A DNA stretch of 64,000 nt from Chryseobacterium sp. c4a (GCF_009900745.1 NZ_WXVU01000011.1:62001-126000); one strand, 5' to 3'. Counted from the stretch's first letter, positions 20,001-28,865 are shown. A program made the numbers and translations. Notes: a model not told the origin generated them from the sequence alone.

Positions 20001-21137
20001 AAATGGGTCTACTTAATCTCCGATATTGCGGCTCATATTCAGGAAGTAACTGATGCTCGTGTACTGCGTCATCACCAGGGTTATCCGGGACTTTTCAAAA
20101 GTTTAGCAAGAGAATTCGATCATACAACTTGCAGATTGATCAGTTTGAGCACTCCTCAGGAAGTAAATCAGATTGCTGATATTACTTTAAAGGAAATCCT
20201 TACCAACGATAAACCAGCTGAGGTTATTTATAAAAACGAAAAAAGACATAAGGTAGATATTATCCCTTCCCCATTGTCAACAAGTTTAAATGAAGCTCAC
20301 ATTCAGCTAGATCAAAAATCAGTAGTACTGGTATTAGGAGGAGCACAGGGAATCACTGCAGAATTGGTGAAACACATGTCTCAGGCATATCCATGTACTT
20401 ATATTTTAGTAGGAAGATCAGCAGATCCAAGAAATGAAGCTTCTGCTAAAGAATTCGAAGGAATGAAGACTAAGGAAGAAATCAGAGCTTACTTAATTAA
20501 GTCCGGAAAATTCACTTCCCCTGCTGAGATTGAAAAAGAAACCACAAAAGTTTTCAAAAATAATCAGATCCTACGCACAATCCGTGATATGGAAGCACTT
20601 GGAAACACCATTATTTATCAATCATTAGACCTTTGTGACGAAGAAGGATTAAGCAGCCTGATTAGCGATATTTATGAAAAATACAATCGTTTAGACGGAG
20701 TAATCCACGGAGCAGGTCTTTTAGAAGATAAATTGTTCAAACAAAAAACAACTTCATCTTTCGGACGTGTATTTGATACCAAAGTAAAACCACTTCGTGT
20801 ATTGGCTGAACAACTTCGTACAGACTGCCAGTTTGTAGTATTATTCTCAAGTATTGCATCCGTATACGGCAACAAAGGCCAGACAGATTATGCGGCTGCC
20901 AACAGCGTACTGGATGATTACGCTAACGCTCTGAATAAAAGATTAAAAGGAAAAGTAATCTCCATCAACTGGGGACCTTGGAAAGGAGCAGGAATGGTTT
21001 CTTCCACCCTTGAATCTGAATACGAACGTAGAGGTATTTCTATGATCCCATTGGATGAAGGAAAAGAAATCTTCCTTAACGAAATAAAATACGGAACTGA
21101 AAGCCAAGTGCTTATCATGTCAGGAAATAATTGGTAA
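14097..21137 (+). CDS. PUFA-synthase-like type I megasynthase (barrel-barrel-KS-AT-ACP-ACP-KR)
   Basis: A 2346-residue iterative-type polyketide/fatty acid synthase related to Pfa and heterocyst-glycolipid synthases. Domains in order are as follows. A short TIM-barrel half resembling nitronate monooxygenase/PfaD enoyl reductase spans ~1-215, with 'GNEAGGQIG'. A full PfaD-like barrel spans ~280-600, with 'GRECGGHVG'. The ketosynthase spans ~643-1090, with catalytic Cys832 in 'DAACASS', His967 in 'AHGTGT' and His1007. The acyltransferase spans ~1183-1480 with Ser1275 in 'GHSYGE'. After a Pro/Gln-rich linker come two ACPs with phosphopantetheine Ser1690 and Ser1804 in 'DLSIDSIK'. A ketoreductase spans ~2070-2345 with 'GGAQGIT' and 'YAAAN'. 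The tandem ACPs and 'DSIKR' motif are Pfa hallmarks. Enoyl reductase fused at the N-terminus is unusual, since PfaD is normally a separate protein. It is the first gene of an eight-gene operon; the second megasynthase starts 19 bp downstream. The product is inferred to be a long-chain, partly reduced acyl chain. Confidence 0.88.
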   Translation: MKNLTIIGLTPFEKPDVSLMPKLHQAGIFPVLSLGQELTTAQEALSQLEETALPSYGIYVSNQKLSTLQLSESVRFAILPFGMKVPQNPELDIIYQVTSLEEAKQAEQSGAKGIIIKGNEAGGQIGYESTFVLFQRIIKEIISIPVWVQGGIGLHTAAAVKALGAAGVVLDSQLALFPESSVPKDIKDLCSKLNGTETKIIADHRILVRPNSPSLPDDINAEELKQYFTDLDISKSYIPMGQDISLATDLYEEFRTLKKLAFGLKEAMYGHLKQAKTLQVIDQNNPLAQELGLKYPIAQGPMTRVSDVPGFANAVAEAGALPFVALSLLKGNSAKSLVMETKELAGNKTWGVGILGFAPQELRDEQTSYILEAQPPVVLIAGGRPAQAKVFEKAGIKTFLHVPSPALLDIFLKEGARNFIFEGRECGGHVGPLSSTVLWEKQIERILKEDHPENISVFFAGGIHNDFSTAFVSIMAAPLAARGVKVGVLMGTAYLYTQEAVQTGAIQEEFQLQAMQAKDTVLLETAPGHETRCLNTAFANHFNTEKAKLLAAGTDKKEVWEKLEKLNVGRLRIAAKGIERQGDQLVNIPKDDQLDLGMYMIGQIATMQNKVMTLEELHQNVSISNHEYIQNAALSEQPTSSEKPLDIAIVGMECIFPGAKNLDEFWRNIILGKDSVTEVPDERWNKDLYYKPDSDEADVSHSKWGGFIPKIDFDPLAFGIPPQSLAAIEPTQLLTLLVAKRAMEDAGYGEKHINRENISVIIGAEGGNDLANSYSFRGYYKQVFGELHEEVKEAFPHTTEDSFPGILANVIAGRITNRLDLGGRNFTVDAACASSLAAIDLACQELVLGKSDMVLAGGADLHNGINDYLMFSSTHALSRKGRCATFDSEADGIALGEGIAILVLKRYEDAINDGDRIYSVIKGVGGSSDGKALGLTAPRKVGQVRALERAYTQAGISAASVGLVEAHGTGTVVGDKTELSALTNLFSRSGALPGQTHLGSVKTQIGHTKCAAGLAGLIKASLAVYHGVKPPTLHLKQPNAYYNAQTSPFSFHAETGLWTEKNRYAGISAFGFGGTNFHTVIANHPKQDNSIAMQSWPSELFVFRGDTYEEAKGQSSQIKTLLEINDEIPLKDIAYSLSIASEKPIQFSIVADNAVDLMMKLELVLLGIETKDTFTVNKKEGKVAFTFPGQGSQRINMARDLFVVFPAMRKVIDNYPELEKVVFPSTTFNEADLKQQKETIKDTRLAQPLLGIVDLALAKFLESLGIIPDMLAGHSYGELPALCFSGVFGEDKLVDLSIQRAQSILNSVEGGDPGSMLAASATHERLQPIIAKVEGCYPVNFNAPTQCVIAGSTPAINTLLEVLKQEGISAKKLEVACAFHSPLLAKSKDLYAEVLKDVPFEEMQIPVWSNTTAEVYPSKPSDIKERLTDHLVQPVRFVEQMQAMYNDGARIFIEVGPGKVLTGLAKSCLEKDQLTLYVEDSSRNKFSHLLCMLAQYLGTGRSFNIEKLFDGRFVQLVDINQPESYKKSPAIWRVNGQAAHPTTGSLPANGALPIINPIPMNNFTTHNTQAPAPESLSTAERMLQEYLNSMKLMIQAQRDVMLSFMGQNPQVNPMPVYNTPIPAAVPERTIPVQQVQQTTVAVAASAVAVKATPTRDIKALLLQVVSDKTGYPQEMLGMEMDLEADLSIDSIKRVEIIGTLRNELGTLAKGNTNEDMVMEQLAGIKTLSGLVSWLTEFSGADATPATPEKNGTAPEVSSKPQAKSALSLEDLQNAILNIVSEKTGYPKEMLGLDLDLEADLSIDSIKRMEIIADLKNKIGFGENLEQADDVMEKLAAIKTLRGLASWISEMSGDNSEVKNEVKEEVTSEPTNNVLSRLRFDITPTDASSVQNTDILQGKRFAITQDDTQQTSAIKAELEKHGAIVELVDADKDLSNVDGLIMLDLFSATDKPSIIDHVDLIKKLDFDKAKWVYLISDIAAHIQEVTDARVLRHHQGYPGLFKSLAREFDHTTCRLISLSTPQEVNQIADITLKEILTNDKPAEVIYKNEKRHKVDIIPSPLSTSLNEAHIQLDQKSVVLVLGGAQGITAELVKHMSQAYPCTYILVGRSADPRNEASAKEFEGMKTKEEIRAYLIKSGKFTSPAEIEKETTKVFKNNQILRTIRDMEALGNTIIYQSLDLCDEEGLSSLISDIYEKYNRLDGVIHGAGLLEDKLFKQKTTSSFGRVFDTKVKPLRVLAEQLRTDCQFVVLFSSIASVYGNKGQTDYAAANSVLDDYANALNKRLKGKVISINWGPWKGAGMVSSTLESEYERRGISMIPLDEGKEIFLNEIKYGTESQVLIMSGNNW

Positions 21138-21156
21138 TCCTCTGTAAACACTAAAC

Positions 21157-24100
21157 ATGAAAAAAACAGATGTTGCTGTAGTTGGACTATCCTGCGTCTT
21201 TCCCGGGGCGCAGGATGCCCATACTTTTTGGCAGAATATTGTCAACAAAGTAGACTCTACCCAATCGGCTCCGGCTGATCGGATAGATCCGGTACACTTT
21301 AGTGATGCCACCAATCCTGTCGATCGTTTCTATTGCCAACGAGGCGGGTTTATCCCTGACTATGAGTTTGATCCTACCAGCTTTGGAATTTTACCCCTTG
21401 CAGTGGAAGGAACAGAACCCGATCATTTACTGACCCTTGATTTGGTTCAGAAAGCTTTGGAAGATGCCGGAGTATTTCAAAAGAATACTTCTCTTGAAAA
21501 AGCAGGAATCATCATCGGGAAAGGAAACTATACCGGGCCGGGAGCTACCCGTGCCATTGAAATTGTAAGAACCGGAGAACAGATCTCCTCCTTATTGCAG
21601 GAATTGCTCCCTCAGGTATCTTCTGCGGATATTGAAAAAGTAAAACATGCTTTCCAGGAACGCAAAGGACGTTTCGCTGCTGATACTGCTATGGGATTAA
21701 TTCCCAATCTGGTAGCTTCATTGGTAGCCAACCGTTTTGACCTTGGAGGTGTTGCTTTTACCGTAGATGCTGCTTGTGCCAGTGCTTTAATCGCTGTAGA
21801 TCACGCTGTACAGGAACTTCAGAGAGGTCGTTCCGATATGATGATCGCCGGAGGTGTTCACACCGGACAAAATGCTGCGTTCTGGAGTATTTTTGCTCAA
21901 TTGGGAGCAATGTCCCGTCAACAGCAAATCAAGCCCTTCAGTATGGATGCTGATGGATTACTGATTGGCGAAGGCTGTGGTTTCGTCGTTTTAAAACGAT
22001 TGGAAGATGCCGTTCGCGATCAGGATAAAATCTATGCGGTGATCAAAGGTGTGGGTGTCAGTAGTGATGGTAACGGAACCAGCGTAATGAGCCCATCCGT
22101 AAAAGGACAGCTGAAAGCTTTAGAACAAGCCTGGATCAATGCTGATCTGGATAAAAATAAAGTAGGTTACCTGGAAGCCCATGGTACCGGAACTCCGCTT
22201 GGAGATAAAACAGAACTTCAGACCTTAGCACAGTTCTTTGGGAAAGAAGAAGCTGCTCCGGTAGCAGGAATCGGATCGGTAAAGTCCAATATCGGACATG
22301 CTATGCCGGCTGCAGGAATCGCAGGACTGATTAAAACCTGTCTTGCTTTACACCATGACACATTACCACCAACATTGTACTGTGAGAATCCAACAGCAGA
22401 CATGCAGAATACAAGATTCGAACCGGTACAGGAAGCCAAAAACTGGTCAAAAACCGGACTGCCAAAAGTAGCGGCGGTCAATGCTTTCGGATTTGGAGGA
22501 ATCAATGCACACGTTGTTCTTGAAGGCTATGATATGCCGAAAAAAGACAATGTTCTGCTATTGGCAAGACCTACCCATGCAGCATTGCTTGCTGCATTAA
22601 AAAATAACGAAACAACAACAGGAGAAGGAGATTTCAGAGTAGCGATATTTGATCCTACGCCTGCAAGAGTAGAAAAAGCCCTTAAAATTGTTTCTAAAAA
22701 CCTGATCTGGAAAAACAAACAGGACATTTGGTACACTTCGACTCCATTATTAAAAGATGGCGGAAAAGTAGCCTTTGTATTCCCTGGTTTGGATGGACTG
22801 GCAAAAGGTGAGGTGGAAAGTGTAAGCCGTTATTTCGGATTAACAGCCCCTATAGAAACAGAAGGTGAAGGCCTTTTAACAGATGCTTTAAACATCTTCA
22901 ACAACTGCAGTATCCTTGATAATTCATTAAAAAAACTGGGAATCATCCCGGACATGAATGCGGGACACAGTTTAGGAGAATGGCTCGCAGGATATTCATC
23001 AGAATTAGCAGAAGCCAATTCTGTAAAAGCTCTGATCGATGTATTGAATCCGGAAACTTTTGAATTAAAAGACTCTAAATTCATTGCCATCGGAGCCGGA
23101 ATTGATGTCGTACAGCCTTTTATTACTGAAATTTCAGATCTGTATGTTTCTAATGACAATTGCCCTAATCAGGTTATTCTTTGTGGTAGCAATGCTGCAT
23201 TGGATGAATTGGTTCCGCAATTAAAATCAAAACAAATTTTCCATCAGGTACTGCCATTCCAATCCGGATTCCACTCTCCTTTTATCGCTGATAAACTGGA
23301 TGTGATCCTTGCCGGAATGGAAAAAGCTCAGTTCCAGAAAACGAAGATCCCGTTATGGTCAGCCACTACATTAGAACCTTATCCTGCAGATCAGGCAGCT
23401 ATCAGAAAACTGAGTGCTGAGCATTTGGTTGAACCTGTTCGTTTCCGTGAACTGACAGATAAATTATACGATGAAGGTGTAAGAGTTTTCATTCAGGTAG
23501 GTACAGGAGGTCTGATCGGATTTATTGATGATACCTTAAAAGGAAAAGCATTCAGTACAATTGCTTCCAGTGTTCCTGCCCGTTCTGCATTGGCACAGTT
23601 ACAACGTGTTGTAGCTTCACTATTTGTAGAAGGTAAAACGATTGCTCTTGACTTTTTGGAGCTTCAGCAGCAATCAAAAAAATCATCAGGTAAAGGAATA
23701 AAGCTGGAATTAGGCTCGCCTATTATCCGAAATTTTAAAGAAGTAAAAGCATTAGCTCCAGCCTTTGAAACACCAAAACAATATACTGCTTCAGCCATGA
23801 CTGCTAAAAGTGGTCATCCGCTGGTACAAGCATTCCAGGACAACGTTGCCGATATGATCCGTATGCAGGAAGAAGTATTGACTTTATTCCAAAACCGTCC
23901 GGAGATCACAATCCCACGTCCTGCTCCTGTAGTACAACAAGCAGCACCCAAAGCACCAAGAAGTACAACCTTCACAAAAGATCTGTACGTAACGCTGGAA
24001 AGTCATCCGTACCTGATTGACCACAGCTTATTGAGACAACCTAAAGGATGGGCTCATGTAGCAGATATGGAACCGGTTATTCCGATGACCATGATCTTTG

Positions 24101-25407
24101 AGCAGCTTGCAGAAATTGCAGAAGCAGAAATTCCGGGAACACAGGTTCATAAAATCATGAATGTAAGTGTATTCCAATGGATGAACGTAGCCCAACCTTT
24201 TGAAAAAACCGTAAAAGGACAATGGCGTGGCGAAAACCATGCGTATCTGGATATTGAAAACTTTGCCAATGCTGAAGTGATCTTAAAATCTGCACCTGTC
24301 CCTACTCCAACCTTCAACCTTTCTGTTGGTGATCTTTTACCAATTGAAAGAACCCCTGAAGAAATCTATGATGCTCACATGTTCCATGGTGATAAATACC
24401 AGGGAATTACAGAAGTTTCAGCGGTTGGAAAAAAAGGAATCGTTGGAAAGATCAAAGGAAACGGCGGAAAAGGCTCTCTATTGGACAATGCCGGACAGCT
24501 ATTCGGACTTTGGTTACAGCTTACGTTGGTGAAAGATCGTATTGCATTCCCTGTGAAGATCAGAGATATTGAATTCTTTGGCGATATGCACGATCAGGAA
24601 GGTATTTTTGAATGCACCTGTATGCTTACCGAACTTAATGATGAATTTGCCATTGCAGATATCATTCTGAAAAGAGACGGAAAAGTATGGTGCGCCATCA
24701 CAGGCTGGCAGAACAGAAGACTGGAAATTGATGCCGCTTTATGGAATGTTTCCATGTCGCCATTGCACAACCGCCTTTCTGAAGAGATTGCTCCGGAAGT
24801 ATTTTTCTTCCACCAGGCCTATACCAGAGTCGCTTCATGGGATTTTATTCTGAAAAGATATTTCAACCAAACGGAAAAACAGCATCACCAGCAATTATTA
24901 CCAAACAAAAAGAAAAACTGGATGGTAAGCCGTGTAGCCGTAAAAGATGCCGTGAGAAATCTTCTTCGTCAGGAAAAAAATCATGCCTGCTTCCCGATCA
25001 CCTTTGAAATCCGTTCCGATGAAGTGGGGAAACCTTACCTCATCAGCGATTTTACAGAAAACATCCATATTTCACTCGCTCACAAAGGAAAAGAAGCTGT
25101 GGGAATTGCTAGATATGGTAAATCTGTAGGAATTGATATGGAACTCATGGAAGAACGCAGCGAAGGATTCTATGACCTGGTATTTACAGACAATGAATTA
25201 GCCTTATTAAAAGGCAGAGATCAGGCAGAATGGACGACCCGTTTCTGGGTAGCCAAAGAAGCCTACGGAAAATTCTTAGGAACCGGACTGAAAGGGAATC
25301 CAAAATCCTTCGAAGTCGAACTTATAAAAGAGGATCACTTGTGGATCAACAATATTGAAATCAAAACTATTAAACATAAAAATTATATTATCGGATGGAC
25401 ACTGTAA
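21157..25407 (+). CDS. PUFA-synthase-like megasynthase (KS-AT-DH-PPTase)
   Basis: Partner synthase of 1416 residues. The ketosynthase spans ~1-455 with Cys207 in 'DAACASA', 'AHGTGT' and 'NIGHAMPAAG', so it keeps the catalytic set. The acyltransferase-like domain spans ~540-830 with Ser605 in 'GHSLGE'. A polyketide-synthase-type double-hotdog dehydratase spans ~940-1180; His956 in 'YLIDHSLL' and Asp1110 in 'LLDNAGQ' are the likely catalytic pair. A C-terminal 4'-phosphopantetheinyl transferase spans ~1190-1416, seen in 'RVAVKDAVR', 'GIDMEL' (Asp1327) and 'WVAKEAYGK'. Such a PPTase would activate the two ACPs of the first synthase and the free ACP, replacing PfaE. It has no ACP of its own, so it must act in trans. 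It ends 13 bp inside the next gene, indicating translational coupling. Confidence 0.87.
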   Translation: MKKTDVAVVGLSCVFPGAQDAHTFWQNIVNKVDSTQSAPADRIDPVHFSDATNPVDRFYCQRGGFIPDYEFDPTSFGILPLAVEGTEPDHLLTLDLVQKALEDAGVFQKNTSLEKAGIIIGKGNYTGPGATRAIEIVRTGEQISSLLQELLPQVSSADIEKVKHAFQERKGRFAADTAMGLIPNLVASLVANRFDLGGVAFTVDAACASALIAVDHAVQELQRGRSDMMIAGGVHTGQNAAFWSIFAQLGAMSRQQQIKPFSMDADGLLIGEGCGFVVLKRLEDAVRDQDKIYAVIKGVGVSSDGNGTSVMSPSVKGQLKALEQAWINADLDKNKVGYLEAHGTGTPLGDKTELQTLAQFFGKEEAAPVAGIGSVKSNIGHAMPAAGIAGLIKTCLALHHDTLPPTLYCENPTADMQNTRFEPVQEAKNWSKTGLPKVAAVNAFGFGGINAHVVLEGYDMPKKDNVLLLARPTHAALLAALKNNETTTGEGDFRVAIFDPTPARVEKALKIVSKNLIWKNKQDIWYTSTPLLKDGGKVAFVFPGLDGLAKGEVESVSRYFGLTAPIETEGEGLLTDALNIFNNCSILDNSLKKLGIIPDMNAGHSLGEWLAGYSSELAEANSVKALIDVLNPETFELKDSKFIAIGAGIDVVQPFITEISDLYVSNDNCPNQVILCGSNAALDELVPQLKSKQIFHQVLPFQSGFHSPFIADKLDVILAGMEKAQFQKTKIPLWSATTLEPYPADQAAIRKLSAEHLVEPVRFRELTDKLYDEGVRVFIQVGTGGLIGFIDDTLKGKAFSTIASSVPARSALAQLQRVVASLFVEGKTIALDFLELQQQSKKSSGKGIKLELGSPIIRNFKEVKALAPAFETPKQYTASAMTAKSGHPLVQAFQDNVADMIRMQEEVLTLFQNRPEITIPRPAPVVQQAAPKAPRSTTFTKDLYVTLESHPYLIDHSLLRQPKGWAHVADMEPVIPMTMIFEQLAEIAEAEIPGTQVHKIMNVSVFQWMNVAQPFEKTVKGQWRGENHAYLDIENFANAEVILKSAPVPTPTFNLSVGDLLPIERTPEEIYDAHMFHGDKYQGITEVSAVGKKGIVGKIKGNGGKGSLLDNAGQLFGLWLQLTLVKDRIAFPVKIRDIEFFGDMHDQEGIFECTCMLTELNDEFAIADIILKRDGKVWCAITGWQNRRLEIDAALWNVSMSPLHNRLSEEIAPEVFFFHQAYTRVASWDFILKRYFNQTEKQHHQQLLPNKKKNWMVSRVAVKDAVRNLLRQEKNHACFPITFEIRSDEVGKPYLISDFTENIHISLAHKGKEAVGIARYGKSVGIDMELMEERSEGFYDLVFTDNELALLKGRDQAEWTTRFWVAKEAYGKFLGTGLKGNPKSFEVELIKEDHLWINNIEIKTIKHKNYIIGWTL

Positions 25408-25694
25408 ACGCAACATTAAAAATGAACCACGAAGAACTTTTTACTTTATTAAAAGGTTTTATTACTGAAGTGATAGGTGCTGAATTTGTAGAGGAGATGG
25501 ACATTACTCCGGAAAGTTCATTCACCAAAGATCTTGAAATGGACAGCATTGAGATTGTCTCTTTCTCTGAAAAGATCAAGGCGCATTTTGGCGATCAGAT
25601 CGACTTTACAGGTTGGTTATCTTCTATGGATCTTGACCAGCTTATTAATCTTGACCTTAGTATGATCATCAATTATATCTACGAATGCCAATAA
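25395..25694 (+). CDS. Acyl carrier protein
   Basis: A 99-residue stand-alone ACP. Ser51 in 'LEMDSIEIV' is the phosphopantetheine site, in the usual place after an acidic helix I. It overlaps the upstream synthase by 13 bp; an internal ATG at 25422 is an alternative start giving a 90-residue protein. It may hold the finished chain for release or transfer, or a starter unit. Sequence alone does not decide which. Confidence 0.85.
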   Translation: MDTVNATLKMNHEELFTLLKGFITEVIGAEFVEEMDITPESSFTKDLEMDSIEIVSFSEKIKAHFGDQIDFTGWLSSMDLDQLINLDLSMIINYIYECQ

Positions 25695-26467
25695 TCACTG
25701 TCAATAATAAACAAGTTCATATACAGGAACTCAACAAAGGAGCCGAACAAACCGTGGTACTCATCCACGGTATGTTCAGTAACCTGTCCATTTATTATTT
25801 TAATATTGCCCCAATTCTGGCAAAACATTTCCATGTGGTGATGTACGATCTGAAAAGTCACGGGATGAGTGAACGCTTTTTGGATGGGTACGACCTTGAT
25901 AACATGTCATCCGATCTGATGGGTTTAATGGATCACCTTCAACTGGAAAAAGTACATCTTGTAGGCTATAGCTTCGGCGGTCTTATTGCTTTAAAAACAG
26001 CATTAACATATCCTGAACGCGTCAATCAACTGGTGGTGATGGAGGCTCCGGATCCTCAGGATGAAAAAGCCCGTAACATCATTGATGAATACAGCAAGGA
26101 ATTCCTTGAGCATTATGTAGCCAATTTTACAGATACTACCAAAGTTCAGATGGGCAAAAGACAAATGGAAAAGAACCATCGTATGTATGAGTTTTTGTTT
26201 AATCAAACCAGCATCAAAGCAGATATGATCAGGGAAAAACATTTTCTTGGTGAAGCGGATTTCAATCAACTGAAAGCTTCCACTTTATTGCTTTACGGTG
26301 CTGATTCCAACTGCAGACCTACAGGAGAATGGCTGCAGTCTCAAATCAGTTCATCCGAACTTGAATTGATTTCCGGCGATCACAATATTCCGATTCAGGA
26401 ACCTCAGCTGATTGCAGAGACAATCGCTCAGTTTTTATCTAACATCTTAACGAAAAACCATGGCTAA
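25685..26467 (+). CDS. Alpha/beta hydrolase, possible chain-releasing thioesterase
   Basis: A 260-residue alpha/beta hydrolase with 'LIHGMFSN' (oxyanion region), the nucleophile Ser96 in 'GYSFGG', a probable acid in 'LYGADSN' and His233 in 'SGDHNIP'. No signal peptide. It overlaps the ACP gene by 10 bp and the glycosyltransferase gene by 8 bp, so it is translated as part of the operon. Neither synthase has a thioesterase domain, so this protein is the obvious candidate to release the chain or move it from the ACP. That role is inferred from context. Confidence 0.8.
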   Translation: MPIITVNNKQVHIQELNKGAEQTVVLIHGMFSNLSIYYFNIAPILAKHFHVVMYDLKSHGMSERFLDGYDLDNMSSDLMGLMDHLQLEKVHLVGYSFGGLIALKTALTYPERVNQLVVMEAPDPQDEKARNIIDEYSKEFLEHYVANFTDTTKVQMGKRQMEKNHRMYEFLFNQTSIKADMIREKHFLGEADFNQLKASTLLLYGADSNCRPTGEWLQSQISSSELELISGDHNIPIQEPQLIAETIAQFLSNILTKNHG

Positions 26468-28862
26468 ATTTGCATTTATAGTTCCACCATTGACAGGACA
26501 TGTCAATCCTACCCTAAGCATCGGTGCTACGTTGCTGGAAAGAGGGCATGAAGTAGCCTGGATCAGCCTTGACCCAACTTTAGAGGCGAAACTTCCGGAG
26601 GGCGGAAAATTATTACTGATCCAATACGATCAGACCGACGAAGAAAAGAAAGAAAGCGAACAATATCTCGATATTATTTCCAAAAAAGTAGTGTATGGAA
26701 TCGACAGTGTGAAGTTCCTTTACGAGGAAGTTCTTATTCCATTGAACAGACATTGCTATAACGGAATTGTTGCTTTATTAAAGACATACCAACCCGATTT
26801 AATTATCGGTGACCACCAGTTATTTGCCGCTCCGATAGCTGCCAAAGCATTAGGAATTCCTTGTGCGACTTCCGTTACGGCTCCGGCTGCCATTAAGATC
26901 ATGAATGAGCTTCCAAAAGTACACGAATGGGAAGTGAATCAAATCATCGATTTACAGAAAGAACTAGGTTTCAATGAAGAGCGTTCTCTGGCCACTTCAG
27001 ATCTGTTGACACTTGTTTTAACTTCAACCTATTTCTTTGGCGAAATGGATGATCTTCCTTCTCAATATCAATTCACTGGGCCGGTTCTTACTGAAAGACG
27101 TATCTCTTGTGAATTTGACTGGGACAGATTAAAAAATGCCTCCAATAAAAAGATTTTAGTAAGTATCGGAACCACTTTTGATCACGATCATAAAAAGGCA
27201 TTCTTCCAAAAGGTAGTGGATGCTTTTAAAGAGGAAGATTTAACGGTGGTAGTAGTTTCTGATCCACAACTTTTCGAGCAATGGCCGGACAATTTTATGG
27301 TTTATCAGCAGGTTCCACAATTGGATCTGTTACCTCATCTTGATGGAGTGGTTTGCCATGGCGGTCACAATACCGTTTCTGAAACCTTATCCAACGGAAT
27401 TCCTTTGGTAGTCATTCCGATTGCGTATGACCAGTCGCACGTTGCAGGACGTGTGGTACGTACAGAAGCAGGTGAAAGACTTAATTTCAACCGATTTAAA
27501 GCCAATCATCTGAGAGAGGCAGTACAGCAAATTTTAACTCACCCGAGCTACCGTGAGGCTGCTCAAAAAGTAGGACAATCTTTTATGGAAGCAGGAGGAG
27601 CATCTACAGCAGCTAATTTATTGGAAACGGCAATTACTAAAGCATCAAAACACGAAAAACCATCTAAGTTTTTATTCGTTGTTCCGCCATTTTTCGGACA
27701 TGTGAGCCCAACATTAAGTGTAGGTGCCAGTCTTATTGCCCGTGGGCACGAAGTAAAATGGTTTGGAATTACGCCTTTAGACAACAAACATATTCCCGAA
27801 GGTGGTTCTTACTACTATCCGGAAGAAGATCTTATTCCCTATCAGGAAGAAATCGCCCGTATTTTAAAAAGACAGGATGATGGCCCAGCTTGTTCAGGCC
27901 CTGAAGTGATGAAACTGGCATTAGAAGAAACGTATGTTCCTTTTGCCAAAATGATGATGCCTGGATTAAGCAGATTGACAGAAAGCTGGATGCCGGACGT
28001 GATCGTGAACGACTGTATCACTTTCGGAGGAGCACTTTTCGCCCATAAACATAATATTCCTTGTGTAACAACAACACCAGTACCACCGGATGTAATGGGA
28101 GACACAGAAAAAAGTGCCCCAAAAATCTGGGAATGGCAGCAAAATCTGATCAAAGACTTACAAAAAGAAGTAGGCATTCATGAAGAAGGAATTTACATCC
28201 ATTCGCATAAGCTAAACATGGTCTTTACTTCACAGGCTTTTGCAGGTTTTGATACGGTGCCATCGCATATGAAATTTGTAGGCCCGGTAAAAGGCCGTCC
28301 GAATGATGCGCCATTTGACTGGGATAAATTAAATGCTTCTACCACTCCTAAGATCTTCGTATCACTGGGAACTTTATTGGTAGACATCAGAAAAGCTTTC
28401 TTTGAAAAGATCATCGCTGCATTCAAAGATCAGCCTGTGACAGTGATTGCTGCTACTCCACCGGAAATCTTTGAAGAATGGCCGGAGAACTTCATCGTAA
28501 ACAGCTTCGTACCTCAATCAGCTGTGATGCAGCAAATGGATATGGTGATCTGCCATGGCGGTTTCAATACCGTAAATGATACTTTCCGTAATGGATTGCC
28601 AATGTTGATCACGCCTATCGCTTACGACCACTTCCATATTGCAAAATTAATTGAGCAGGCAGGTTGCGGAATCAGCATTCGATACAAAAGGCTTCGTGTA
28701 GAGGCTCTTCGTGAAACTGTTTTTGAATTACTGGAAAATCCTAAATACAGAGCTGCTGCCAAAGAGGTTCAAAACACCTTTACTCTTGCCGGAGGTAATG
28801 ATAAAGCAGTAGAATTGCTGGAAAACTTTGTACAGGAACATTCCACATTAGCTTCTGTGTAG
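26460..28862 (+). CDS. Fused double glycosyltransferase (two UGT/MGT-type GT-B units)
   Basis: An 800-residue protein made of two complete GT1-family glycosyltransferases of about 400 residues each, joined head to tail with almost no linker (junction near residue 398). Each unit starts with the same pattern ('PPLTGHVNPTLSIGATL' with His14, and 'PPFFGHVSPTLSVGASL') and each has a nucleotide-sugar binding signature ('VVCHGGHNTVSETLSNGIP' and 'VICHGGFNTVNDTFRNGLP'). The family includes zeaxanthin glucosyltransferase CrtX and macrolide glycosyltransferases. Single-unit proteins are the norm. Both units look intact, which suggests two sequential sugar transfers or an intramolecular dimer. The acceptor is most likely the hydroxylated lipid from the synthases. 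Confidence 0.87.
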   Translation: MAKFAFIVPPLTGHVNPTLSIGATLLERGHEVAWISLDPTLEAKLPEGGKLLLIQYDQTDEEKKESEQYLDIISKKVVYGIDSVKFLYEEVLIPLNRHCYNGIVALLKTYQPDLIIGDHQLFAAPIAAKALGIPCATSVTAPAAIKIMNELPKVHEWEVNQIIDLQKELGFNEERSLATSDLLTLVLTSTYFFGEMDDLPSQYQFTGPVLTERRISCEFDWDRLKNASNKKILVSIGTTFDHDHKKAFFQKVVDAFKEEDLTVVVVSDPQLFEQWPDNFMVYQQVPQLDLLPHLDGVVCHGGHNTVSETLSNGIPLVVIPIAYDQSHVAGRVVRTEAGERLNFNRFKANHLREAVQQILTHPSYREAAQKVGQSFMEAGGASTAANLLETAITKASKHEKPSKFLFVVPPFFGHVSPTLSVGASLIARGHEVKWFGITPLDNKHIPEGGSYYYPEEDLIPYQEEIARILKRQDDGPACSGPEVMKLALEETYVPFAKMMMPGLSRLTESWMPDVIVNDCITFGGALFAHKHNIPCVTTTPVPPDVMGDTEKSAPKIWEWQQNLIKDLQKEVGIHEEGIYIHSHKLNMVFTSQAFAGFDTVPSHMKFVGPVKGRPNDAPFDWDKLNASTTPKIFVSLGTLLVDIRKAFFEKIIAAFKDQPVTVIAATPPEIFEEWPENFIVNSFVPQSAVMQQMDMVICHGGFNTVNDTFRNGLPMLITPIAYDHFHIAKLIEQAGCGISIRYKRLRVEALRETVFELLENPKYRAAAKEVQNTFTLAGGNDKAVELLENFVQEHSTLASV

Positions 28863-28865
28863 CCT

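Noticed and set aside
22830..23159. 109-codon minus-strand open frame inside the second megasynthase
   Set aside because: Shadow of the acyltransferase domain on the plus strand.
27842..28177. 111-codon minus-strand open frame in the glycosyltransferase gene
   Set aside because: Shadow of the second GT unit; no motif and no start context.
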